Source of the DNA: Tardiphaga robiniae
GTDB taxonomy: Bacteria > Pseudomonadota > Alphaproteobacteria > Rhizobiales > Xanthobacteraceae
DNA: 64,000 nucleotides
Direction: 5' to 3'
Assembly: GCF_001618955.1 (NCBI RefSeq)
Contig: NZ_LVYV01000056.1
Location: 124,001-188,000, forward strand
The translations under genes and the position numbers were made by a program. Shown one piece after another: positions 8,862-16,035 of this stretch (the stretch's first letter is position 1; each line of letters begins with the position of its first letter). The notes beneath the pieces are model-generated. The model saw only the letters and a list, made by a program, of their open reading frames with translations, did not search any database and was not told the DNA's origin.

Positions 8862-8881
8862 GGCCGCCAACTGAGGCGGCC
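8862..8881 (-). terminator. GC-rich stem-loop after small membrane-protein gene
   Basis: A perfect 7-bp stem, GGCCGCC/GGCGGCC, closes a six-base loop directly downstream of the minus-strand stop at 8884. The minus strand reads TCTTTC soon after, a weak U-rich tail. It probably terminates the 36-residue gene. Confidence 0.55.
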
Positions 8882-8883
8882 GC

Positions 8884-8994
8884 TCAAATACTACCTACTG
8901 CCCAATAAAGCAGTAGGAGGACCAAAACCACGAATGCAGTAATCAGCCCGGCTATGCCTAACGCGAGAAGGACTCGGTAGAGCCTGTCTTCCAT
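8884..8994 (-). CDS. 36-residue single-pass membrane protein
   Basis: The frame runs from ATG at 8994 to TGA at 8884. It encodes MEDRLYRVLLALGIAGLI…, with a long hydrophobic helix (about residues 8-33) and almost no soluble part. The hairpin placed right at its stop codon supports it as a real transcript unit. No family is recognised. Confidence 0.55.
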   Translation of the reverse strand: MEDRLYRVLLALGIAGLITAFVVLVLLLLYWAVGSI

Positions 8995-9143
8995 TGTGTT
9001 GCAATGCCAATTCGCGCCTATTGTTCCGCTTGCCCATCCCGACGCTCATCGAAATCGTCGCCGCCCGGACGGCGGCACGCCACGAAGGCGCTGTGATGCC
9101 CGCCCGAACTCTCCCGCCATCGCTCTCCCGCCCTGCTCGAGAC

Positions 9144-9260
9144 ATGGACATCCGGTACGGCGACGTAGACGTCGGCACCATCGCTCAGCAAGACTGGAAT
9201 GCGAACCCGAAAAGGTCTGGCATCTGAAAATGGACCTGCGGCTTCTATGGGACTACATCG
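9144..9260 (+). pseudogene. Possible remnant of a small rhizobial protein
   Basis: The frame starts MDIRYGDVDVGTI and, after an in-frame TGA at 9225, continues with KWTCGFY in the same phase. Both halves recall a small Bradyrhizobium protein family in which a V-G-T-I segment is followed by W-x-C-G-F-Y-P. After this point the similarity fades. An alternative is a minus-strand frame, 9264-9587, with DRGFVYDPQLAIALLQTL. Recognition is from memory of the pattern only. Confidence 0.3.
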
Positions 9261-9533
9261 AGCCTAGGCGTCGCCACCCGCAGTCGGTTCTCCAGCGCAT
9301 GCCTGAAATACCTGACCGTGACGATGCAAATCGCCGCTCTGGAGAGTTTGCAGAAGGGCTATGGCCAGTTGAGGATCGTAAACGAAGCCCCGGTCGTTGA
9401 GCGAACGGCTTCGATCACGACGTGAAAAGCTTCGACTTAACAGTGGGTCCGTCCCCGAGACATTTACCCGGCCCGTCTTGCCGCCAGACAACGAGCGCGC
9501 GCTTATTTCGCGGATTTTCCAGCGGAGGCATAC

Positions 9534-9656
9534 ATGACGATGGTTGAGCATTACCGGCCGGTTGCTGATGACCGCATTGAATTTCACAATGCGAACGTTG
9601 CCAACAGCCGGCTAAGTTACGCGGGAGACCCGTCCTTTATTTTGGCTTTGAAATGA
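9534..9656 (+). CDS. Small hypothetical protein (40 residues)
   Basis: The ATG at 9534 is preceded by GCGGAGG with about five bases spacing, one of the better Shine-Dalgarno sequences nearby. The product starts MTMVEHYRPVADDRIEFHN and is soluble. Its 3' end overlaps the convergent ribbon-helix-helix gene by 40 bases. No family is recognised. Confidence 0.42.
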   Translation: MTMVEHYRPVADDRIEFHNANVANSRLSYAGDPSFILALK

Positions 9657-9859
9657 TGCAAGACGAACAGACGGACGGCCGAGGTTAAGTTCACCTGCGG
9701 CCCATTGCGGTCAACCAGTCTGACAAGGGCCGCTGGGCTCGTCCCTCGTTCACTGGCAATTTCCTTTAAAGCGCTCCAAAACTCAGGCTCAAGGCTGACG
9801 CTCGACTTCGATCCGTCGGCTTTAACGAGTCCCTGCTTTCTCCTTTTCGGCTGAGGCAC
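9617..9859 (-). CDS. Ribbon-helix-helix (RHH_4-type) DNA-binding protein
   Basis: The 80-residue product has the RHH_4 pattern: a beta strand SSVSLEPEFWSAL, then helices LKEIASERGTSPAALVRLVDRN, and a final NLTSAVRLFVLHHF. Members are small dimeric DNA-binding proteins, presumably regulators. It starts with GTG one base after the TAG of the membrane-protein gene at 9861-10010, suggesting translational coupling. A paralogue lies at 37886-38215. Confidence 0.85.
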   Translation of the reverse strand: MPQPKRRKQGLVKADGSKSSVSLEPEFWSALKEIASERGTSPAALVRLVDRNGPQVNLTSAVRLFVLHHFKAKIKDGSPA

Positions 9860-9860
9860 G

Positions 9861-10010
9861 CTATTTCACCGTTTTGGTTTGCTGATCGACAGGTGCCTTA
9901 CCTTCGTTTCTGATGACCGAGACCGCGGCTCCAATGAGACCCAGCAACAAGATGAAGCCGAGCGCGTAGCCGTAAATCGGTCGGATGGATCGTCGCGGAC
10001 TCTTCAACAT
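9861..10010 (-). CDS. Small membrane protein upstream of RHH gene
   Basis: The 49-residue protein starts MLKSPRRSIRPIYGYA and has a single hydrophobic helix (ALGFILLLGLIGAAVSVI), with a basic N-terminus and a polar tail. Start at 10010 is preferred because the longer frame adds an Arg/Pro-rich leader. It is co-directional with and immediately upstream of the ribbon-helix-helix gene, so the two may form an operon. Confidence 0.6.
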   Translation of the reverse strand: MLKSPRRSIRPIYGYALGFILLLGLIGAAVSVIRNEGKAPVDQQTKTVK

Positions 10011-10214
10011 AGAGGCTACTTTCAAGGGTCCCCCGGCGCTCGGGGCGCCGCGGCGAGGCAACCAGAAAATTGAACGCCTTACGAAGACACACTCATGCGA
10101 GGCATTCTGAGAAATGCGAGAACCAGAAATTGTTCCCATCTAAAAGTGAAGTCGTTCGGGAACAGGTTTTGTTAGTTTGCATTTCTCGGTTGGGGCGTCA
10201 CGAGAGGAAACGAC

Positions 10215-10526
10215 ATGCGAAAACTTCTTATTGCAAGTGCAGCACTGACACTTATTGCAGCGCCGGCGCTCGCCCAGACGACGCCGAGCTCGCCCACTGC
10301 ACCAACAACGTCGGACCGGACGACCGGCGCAGTTGGCTCGGAACGCGGCAACAACGCCAGCTCTCTCAGCGGTTCAAACGCAGCTGCAGGAAAAGCCGGT
10401 GGCGCCAACTCAATGAACAACGTTGACCAAGGCCGCACTAGCGGCGGCGGCGCGGGCGGTGGTGCAGGCGGCGCAGGTGGTGGCGCAGGCGGCGGTGCCG
10501 GGGGTGGCGCGGGCGGCGGGAACTAA
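10215..10526 (+). CDS. Secreted Gly/Ala-rich protein
   Basis: The 103-residue protein has a clear Sec signal peptide (MRKLLIASAALTLIAAPALAQ, cleavage expected after ALA) followed by a Ser/Thr-rich region and a C-terminal run of GGGA repeats from about residue 75. GAGAGGAAA precedes the ATG. It is similar in style to the Gly-rich secreted protein at 36521. Function is unknown; the repeat tract is likely disordered. Confidence 0.75.
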   Translation: MRKLLIASAALTLIAAPALAQTTPSSPTAPTTSDRTTGAVGSERGNNASSLSGSNAAAGKAGGANSMNNVDQGRTSGGGAGGGAGGAGGGAGGGAGGGAGGGN

Positions 10527-10562
10527 CTGTCCAGTTGGACGGATGTACTCTACTGGACAGCT

Positions 10563-10590
10563 AGGGCCCCGGAGCAAGTGCCGGGGCCCT
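10563..10590. terminator. Strong stem-loop between convergent genes
   Basis: The perfect 10-bp arms AGGGCCCCGG (10563-10572) and CCGGGGCCCT (10581-10590) enclose an eight-base loop. It lies between the Gly-rich gene and the convergent Cys-rich gene. A second inverted repeat, CTGTCCAGT/ACTGGACAG, lies just upstream. The poly-U tail is weak. Confidence 0.65.
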
Positions 10591-10604
10591 TCACCTGAGC
10601 ACGC

Positions 10605-10832
10605 CTATTGGCCATGCTTCAATAACACTTGCCGACATGCCTTCGAAATGCGCGGCCTATTCTGCTGAAGGCAGGAAAGCACCATCATATCCCCGCCCTG
10701 AATCGCTTGTGCGCAATAGCGCTTCACGCTGGCACGGCACGCAGCCTGCTCCTCCAGCGTTCCGCTGCTTTGCGCGAGGGCTGTGCCGGAAAATACGATT
10801 GCCGCGGCTATTAAAAGGATCGAACGTGTCAT
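10605..10832 (-). CDS. Secreted cysteine-rich repeat protein
   Basis: The 75-residue protein has a signal peptide (MTRSILLIAAAIVFSGTALAQ) and four cysteines in the spacing of the cysteine-rich GLG1-type repeat: ACRASVKRYC, then SCLQQNRPRISKAC. Such short periplasmic proteins are common in Bradyrhizobium. The cysteines probably form two disulfides in the periplasm. The function is unknown. Confidence 0.78.
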   Translation of the reverse strand: MTRSILLIAAAIVFSGTALAQSSGTLEEQAACRASVKRYCAQAIQGGDMMVLSCLQQNRPRISKACRQVLLKHGQ

Positions 10833-10922
10833 CAGTAACTCCTATCTGCCCTTGATAACAGCTCTTCGCCTTGCTCTGTTCCTCCACGGCTCACCAATTG
10901 GAAACATCATCTGGCTGGCCAC

Positions 10923-11164
10923 TTGGTCGGATCGCACCGCACCATCGAGCGCGATGGGATTGGAAACACCATTCGCACGTGCGAGTTGGACGGGCCCCCT
11001 GCTCGTGAAGAACATGAAACGTATTGCATCGATGAGCGTCTTCGCTCTCTACTTTCTAAGGAGCCCGCCTGGCAGAAAAGCGGCTGGACTGGCTACGATC
11101 CGGCGAGCAAACCTTCGATGCGGACGAGATGCGCAGAGAGCGCCAGCTGTATGGTTCTCTCTGA
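10923..11164 (+). pseudogene. Frameshifted stress-protein-like C-terminal domain
   Basis: The frame encodes WQKSGWTGYDPASKP and, after losing one base near 11113, continues in another phase with FDADEMRRERQLYGSL and a stop at 11162. The combined reading matches the C-terminus of the stress-type protein at 21404-22015 (WEKSGWSGYDPASPP, then RKERELYG). A strong terminator follows 10 bases after the restored stop, so the restored frame is the ancestral one. Most of the glycine-zipper region of the paralogue is absent. An assembly error could also explain the missing base. Confidence 0.6.
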
Positions 11165-11174
11165 CTGAGAAAAG

Positions 11175-11197
11175 GCCCGCTTCGGCGGGCTTTTTTT
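11175..11197 (+). terminator. Rho-independent terminator
   Basis: The stem GCCCGC/GCGGGC with a TTCG tetraloop is followed by seven T residues (11191-11197). This is a textbook intrinsic terminator, placed just after the frameshifted stress-protein remnant. Confidence 0.92.
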
Positions 11198-11301
11198 GTT
11201 AGCGTATACTTCGTCAGCAATCTGCCTCGCCTGTCGATCGGCCAGCCCGGAACGAATTATTCGGCCGGCTCTTAAAATCCCGGTCCGTGCGTGTGTCAGC
11301 G

Positions 11302-11550
11302 ATGAATGCGGAGGCGAGAATGTTCCTGATGGGCCTTGGCGCGCTGCTAGTCCTAGGCGGCGTCTTGTACATGGCACGCGCCGCTATTTGGCGGGGATCG
11401 CTTAGCGGCCCAGATTCCTCCCGGCCAGTTCGCGACACTCTGGAGCCACCGCGGCGGGGCATGAGATTCTTGGGGCTCGGAACCAACTGGCCGGGCATTC
11501 TCCTAATGGTAATCGGCGCGGTTCTGTTGGTGTCGGGGGCCAGTTTCTAG
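11302..11550 (+). CDS. Small membrane protein with two helices
   Basis: The 82-residue product has an N-terminal hydrophobic helix (MFLMGLGALLVLGGVLYMA) and a C-terminal one (WPGILLMVIGAVLLVSGASF), joined by a basic, Pro-containing linker. Start at the second ATG is preferred; 11287 and 11320 are alternatives. No family is recognised. Confidence 0.65.
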   Translation: MNAEARMFLMGLGALLVLGGVLYMARAAIWRGSLSGPDSSRPVRDTLEPPRRGMRFLGLGTNWPGILLMVIGAVLLVSGASF

Positions 11551-11663
11551 ACCGCAAATGTTCGCTCGGCTTGGCTCGATGCAAACCTTTTCCGATGGAT
11601 GAACCCGTCTATCACTAGGGCAAGAAGGAGCCGGCGTGGCGCGACCAAGCTGGCGAGGGACCA

Positions 11664-11861
11664 ATGAGTGAGCGAGATGAGATCGATCATCTGATACGTT
11701 CTGTGACCGCGGCGAGAAATCTTTTGAAAGACTACATCGGGCCGGGCTCGCGAAGTGCCGTTGATCCAGTCGATCGGCTGATCGACGTGCTCGACGATCG
11801 GGACTTCGTTGCCACGCTGGATCGGCTCTATCGGCGCAAAGTGATCCGATTGATCGAATGA
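11664..11861 (+). CDS. Small hypothetical protein
   Basis: The 65-residue soluble protein (starts MSERDEIDHLIRSVTAAR, ends YRRKVIRLIE) is strongly helical and charged. It begins at an ATG with GGGACCA upstream. It is clearly coding by composition but belongs to no family I can name. Confidence 0.62.
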   Translation: MSERDEIDHLIRSVTAARNLLKDYIGPGSRSAVDPVDRLIDVLDDRDFVATLDRLYRRKVIRLIE

Positions 11862-12189
11862 CGAAAAAGCCGCCCGGGCATGACACCGGCCGGCATCCTG
11901 ATGCGGCTGCCGGCTCCCCGTCCGGTGCCGCAGCATTCTTGGATAGGTTGATCGAGCTTGGTTAGCGCATCGTTAAAGCGCTCGCTCGTGCTGTCGATCC
12001 GACCATCGGAGCAATCCCCAGATTTCAAAGTGCTAAGAGGACGGCGATCACCAAACACCACTAAACATACTGGTATACCGTCCACGGTGGGTTTCAGGCC
12101 ACTTCCCTGAATAAACCATTCAGGACGCATTCATTAGACTACTTCTAAATCGCTTGTTAGACGCATACGTTTGGCAAGTAGGTGAGAAA

Positions 12190-12516
12190 ATGTCCTTTGA
12201 CCCGATGGCCGCGGTAGTTGATTGGCTAGATGCTTATCGCTCAGGCGACCTTGAAAGTATTCTCGGCCTTTATGCCGAAGCCGCTACGATCGAATGTGGT
12301 TGCGGCGGCGCCACGACGATAAATGGTCGCGAGGCTTTACGTGCATATTGGGAGCAGCGCCTAAGAGATTCTCCGGCCGCGGACTTGGACAATCTCGAAC
12401 CGGCCCGTGATGGCGTTGCCATTACTTACGTTTGCCACGGCTCAAATATCCGGGCTGACTTTGAATTTGATGCTGCTGGCCAGATCACCTTCCAAAAATG
12501 TGGGCCGCCAAATTAG
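12190..12516 (+). CDS. NTF2-like (SnoaL-type) protein
   Basis: The 108-residue protein has the cone-shaped NTF2/SnoaL pattern: MAAVVDWLDAYRSGDLESILGLYAEAATIECGCGG, then GREALRAYWEQRL, and a beta-rich C-terminus. AGGTGAG lies upstream of the ATG. Such proteins bind small ligands or act as isomerases and hydratases; no catalytic Asp/His pair is evident, so the role is open. A decayed paralogue sits at 15408-15700. Confidence 0.78.
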   Translation: MSFDPMAAVVDWLDAYRSGDLESILGLYAEAATIECGCGGATTINGREALRAYWEQRLRDSPAADLDNLEPARDGVAITYVCHGSNIRADFEFDAAGQITFQKCGPPN

Positions 12517-12625
12517 GGCCACTTGACCGCGCAAACGCGCTGAGGGTCATCAGGCTAGTCGAATAAAAAGCCCGGTCACCATCGCCGGCGCCGAGCAAGA
12601 GCGGCCGCAGGCTAATCGCGGGTAC

Positions 12626-12922
12626 CTACCCGACTTCATCATCTGGCGGTTTTTTTTCGCTGCGCCAATCGGTGTTTGCCGTGTCGTCGTAGCCGCTTCT
12701 ATTACTGTAGAACATCAAGGCCATCAGGCCGCATCCAATAACGAGTGAGAAAACCGTCCCGAGCGCCAAGGCGATCCAACCATGGATCGACATCTCAGCG
12801 TTCTCAGCTGACGTCCATGCCATCATCGACCAGACAATTGCGAAGAGCAGCATGGCGAACAGAACGATTAAAACGATGGCCTGACCAAAGTTAATCGTCC
12901 GGGATGGATTTTGCTCGCGCAT
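12626..12922 (-). CDS. Two-helix inner-membrane protein
   Basis: The 98-residue protein has helices at about residues 13-32 (AIVLIVLFAMLLFAIVWSMM) and 47-71 (WIALALGTVFSLVIGCGLMALM), with a charged C-terminal tail ending KKPPDDEVG. It is clearly coding by hydropathy. Function is unknown. Confidence 0.72.
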   Translation of the reverse strand: MREQNPSRTINFGQAIVLIVLFAMLLFAIVWSMMAWTSAENAEMSIHGWIALALGTVFSLVIGCGLMALMFYSNRSGYDDTANTDWRSEKKPPDDEVG

Positions 12923-13049
12923 TGCAACCTCCCTGTCGGCACCGTGCCTGTCCGGCTATTAGACACTCCATCGCAACGGATTACAAAAAGCCCGGCCTCC
13001 GTTCGACAGCCGGACAAGTTCCGGAGGCAAACACGACCGGGTCACCCGC

Positions 13050-13425
13050 TCCCGGACGGTGACGCGCGCGATACCACCCACGCCGATTGCATTGGCTGCT
13101 GCTCGAGACAGATCGATGCAACGACCCTTGATAAACGGGCCGCGATCCGTGATCCGAACTTTTACCGACCGATCATTGGCTTTATCATCCTGACGTGGCT
13201 GCCGAAGCGCGTGGTGCGGTGTGCGGCCGCCAGGGCGTAAGTTGAACCGTTCGCCCGAGGCCGTCCTGCGGCCGTGATAGCCATCTCCTACGCCATATGG
13301 CTAGCGATGCAGGTTTCCTCCTTGGTCATGGTGAGGTTGAGGGATACGACGCCTTCGAGGAAGTTCTAAGCAGCAGCAAGCCTGACGGAGAGCACGCACA
13401 GCCAGGCTGCCGCTAAAAGGTGGAT
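13050..13425 (-). pseudogene. Decayed RlpA-like septal lytic transglycosylase gene (copy 1)
   Basis: Read on the minus strand in pieces, the sequence gives a signal-peptide-like stretch, FLEGVVSLNLTMTKEETC, then [16 protein letters not shown] in a shifted phase, then [25 protein letters not shown]. These match the double-psi beta-barrel protein encoded at 39.9-40.3 kb. Lesions include a TAG where the copy at 40 kb has Gln before NFLEG, a one-base loss before GVGDGYHG, and at least one further shift in the middle. No product can be made. Confidence 0.72.
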
Positions 13426-14700
13426 TGAGTTTCCATTTGTGTTGATGCTAGATTTTCCCGGCCGGAGCGATCCCAAGAAGCACACGCGACGGTCGGCCCG
13501 CCGCTCAAGGATTCGGCTGAGCGTCGGGCCATTTCAATGGCTGCTATTTGATGGAACGAAATCTATTATTGCCGCTTTTTCCTGCGGTCGGCAGTTGTGT
13601 GGTGCTGTCGGCCGGGCTCGGCGGCTTCCCCACCCCCAAAACCCAACGCCGCCGAGCCTCCTATGATTGTACTCAGCTGATGTGCCCTGCGCCGCCGGTG
13701 ACAGGCGATGGCGAAATCCGCTCCGCAAGCCGCGAGAAGCAGCTAACGAATTTCGCCGGTAAGGTTGAGTAGTTAGGTTAAGGAGCGGCTTGTGTTGTGC
13801 ACATAAACGAAGGGCTTAGCGTCAAAAGTGTCGCGTGACGTTGCCGGACTTGTCGTTCGTATCGGCAACATTTCAATTGCGTGGCACGGGGTCGCTCAAT
13901 TGCAATATGAGCGGCCCCACTAAGCTAGGCGGATGTTGACCGGAACGTTGTCGATCAGATCTGATTTTTGAGGAGCCGATGGTCGTTCTTCCAAGGTCAT
14001 ACAATCCGGTTTCCGTCGGCCCAGGACGGATTCCAAGAATTCTGTTCTTTCCGGCGGCTGGCAGATGATCCCTTAAGCTGTCGCCGGGCTCGGCGGCTCA
14101 CCATGTCCCTCAACCTCAGGCGGCCGGGCCTTCCATTATGTTATTGGGGGCTTGATGAAGCGCCGCCGGAACGAAACCATTTGATCCCAATTGTCACGAG
14201 CCGGCAGCTTTTGCAGAAGTTGTTGGCCGAGCTCAGCGGCGTTCCCTGCCACCCAACTCAACCGTCGCGGAGCGTCTCCAGTTTCAATCGCTGGGCTCGG
14301 GATCATTCCGCACCGAGTTGAGGCGGCCGGCGGCGAAATCCATCCGCCGCCGGGCCGATCCTTCCCGAGGAACGAATTAGTTTGTGCTGATTTTTCACGG
14401 AGCCGGAAGCTTTCCTCGGCCCGTCGTCGAACGGCATTCCCATCTCATCTGGGCGAGAGGATTCCGGATACTGCGGTACAAAAGCGTCGCCGCTCTCCAT
14501 TTCGGTTAGGACGCTATAATCCCGAGGAGCGCCGAGACACATTCGGTTCGGTTGAGCCAGCCCGAGCGTTACGTGAGCTTGGCCTCGACGTTGAATGAGG
14601 GCCCATCCAACGAGCATTGCGGCCAGAATGAGCGCAGACTTAGACCTGAGGACTTAGCCGGGGATCTCCCAGTTGGCGAAGGCCAAGTCGGCGTCAGACC
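13426..14700. other. Gene-poor stretch with inverted repeats
   Basis: No frame here is convincing. The inverted repeat GCTCGGCGGC/GCCGCCGAGC at 13616-13625 and 13648-13657 is the clearest structure. The motif GCCGGGCTCGGCGGCT occurs at 13611 and, with one extra C, again near 14086, suggesting a dispersed short repeat. A minus frame at 14303-14617 (starting MLVGWALIQRR) is possible but unsupported. Confidence 0.4.
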
Positions 14701-14730
14701 TCCAACCTTCGGCGACGCGCGAAGGTTGGA
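14701..14730 (-). repeat. Perfect 10-bp inverted repeat, possible terminator
   Basis: The arms TCCAACCTTC (14701-14710) and GAAGGTTGGA (14721-14730) enclose a ten-base loop, 17 bases downstream of the minus-strand stop at 14747. There is no U-run, so it may be a terminator of weak type or an mRNA 3'-end structure. Confidence 0.5.
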
Positions 14731-14746
14731 CCGGTAAGACTCCACG

Positions 14747-14989
14747 CTAGCCTGCTGAGCGCTTGACATCCCTTGGCGGGCCATTGGCCGCTCGAGATCG
14801 ATATGCTGCGATGGCCCGATTGGATAACAGAAGGCGGCTCGTGATGCCCCCTCGCATCAGTCTGGCTACGTGAAATGTGAGGAACTGGTTAGCCTCACGA
14901 ACATCGTCCAGGTCTCCAGAGCGCCGCAGAAAATCGAAAGCGATATCGACGGACTCATCAAGAAGCGCAGCGAGCGAGACAGTAGTCAG
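14747..14989 (-). CDS. Small hypothetical protein with an apparent CTG start
   Basis: Directly after the stop of the DUF3606 gene, and in the same frame, an open frame encodes SLAALLDESVDIAFDFLRR, then ANQFLTFHVARLM and LLLSNRAIAAY. This composition is clearly protein-like. There is no ATG, GTG or TTG at its beginning; the best candidate is CTG at 14989, with GGGAGG five bases upstream. It may be a real gene with a rare start or one that has lost its start codon. Confidence 0.5.
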   Translation of the reverse strand: MTTVSLAALLDESVDIAFDFLRRSGDLDDVREANQFLTFHVARLMRGGITSRLLLSNRAIAAYRSRAANGPPRDVKRSAG

Positions 14990-15001
14990 GGTCGCCTCCC
15001 A

Positions 15002-15178
15002 TTATGAAATTGCGAGCTCTTTACGCACGGTCGCGGCAGAGTTGCCAACTTTTTCGACAACGCTTTGCAACTCCTCCTTCGTAACCTTGAGGTGCTTGGT
15101 CCAGTATCGAACTTCATGCTCTTCGTGCATGTTGATCTTGCTGCGATCTTGCCGAGTTTTCTTTTTAAGATCGTCCAT
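15002..15178 (-). CDS. DUF3606 domain protein
   Basis: The 58-residue protein matches the small DUF3606 family: MDDLKKKTRQDRSKINMHEE, then VRYWTKHLKVTKEELQSVV and a final VGNSAATVRKEL. The ATG at 15178 has GAGG six bases upstream and gives the family's usual length; the frame could extend to 15250. Function is unknown. It is followed at once by the CTG-start frame and may be cotranscribed with it. Confidence 0.82.
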   Translation of the reverse strand: MDDLKKKTRQDRSKINMHEEHEVRYWTKHLKVTKEELQSVVEKVGNSAATVRKELAIS

Positions 15179-15407
15179 AGCAGCCTCGATTCGCCTGTTA
15201 GAACAGCGGACAGCGGCATCAAGTTCCCGCCAAGACCGCTTCAAAGCCATCTGGCACGGTCAGCGAATTGCTGCCGCCAGTCGCGCAGGTTAGCGCTCTG
15301 TAAAAGCCTTACGATCACATAAAGGAGCCGCGCCAACCCAAAGGTCCGCGCGGCGAGTTCGTCTATGCAAGAGTTTGCGTGCATGCAAGGACGTGGGATC
15401 AAGAACT

Positions 15408-15700
15408 CTAATTGAGCGTTGTTCCCAGCGACTCACGTTTCGATGGCCCACATTTGAAAACGCTTATTTGACCTTCTACGTTGAACTCCAGCGTGGCCAG
15501 TACGAGTCCGTCGCGGGAAAGGTATGCAATTGCGACCCCGCTGCGGACCGGCTGAAGGTGGTCTAATTCCGAGGCCGGGCAGTCGTTGAGACTGCCGTTC
15601 CCAGTAGGCCCGCAATGCGTCCCGCCTACAAATATTTTTGGTCCCGCTAAAACACCATAATACGGTTCCCGTCACGTCATTGTCGGGCGATTGAGCCCTT
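15408..15700 (-). pseudogene. Decayed NTF2-like paralogue
   Basis: The minus strand encodes GTKNICRRDALRAYWERQ and then, shifted by one base, LNDCPASELDHLQPVRSGVA and GQISVFKCGP with a stop at 15408. Both parts align with the intact NTF2-like gene at 12190-12516 (GREALRAYWEQRL, DLDNLEPARDGVA, GQITFQKCGP). The N-terminal third is barely recognisable and a stop interrupts it in the matching phase. It is a pseudogene by frameshift, probably from an old duplication. Confidence 0.72.
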
Positions 15701-16035
15701 TGCGAGCGTCGCCGGTGCACCACGAGCGTGTGTCTGCCTTGACGTACTCCCCAATTACAATGGTTGCTTGATTGCCGGAGCAGTCCGGCGGATTTTGCGA
15801 GAATACAAGGAGTGAGCCGGTTAGCAGGCTTGAACTCGCAGGGACGGTGATGATCAGCAGGCGCCGTGCAATTGCGGCAGGCCCTCGCTCTCCGGCTCTG
15901 CCACGCGGCCATCAATGCATACGCGACCGAGAAGAGACCCTTGTCATTAGAATTTGCCACTTATTCCCGATTTCCATCGGAACTGCCGTGTGTCTTCCTC
16001 GTTCACGATGACTACAAAAAATGGAGGAATTGATC
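15701..16035. other. No gene seen
   Basis: This is upstream sequence of the DUF1236 gene and of the decayed NTF2 gene. No convincing frame is present. The promoter of the DUF1236 gene must lie here, but no clear -35/-10 pair can be assigned. Confidence 0.35.

Noticed and set aside
11828-12130. Minus-strand open frame of 100 codons
   Set aside because: Some parts look protein-like (STLKSGDCSDGRIDSTSERF), but there is no ribosome binding site, no family, and it overlaps the clear gene at 11664-11861.
14303-14617. Minus-strand open frame of 104 codons
   Set aside because: Composition is ambiguous and neighbouring sequence shows signs of decay; no family or start signal.
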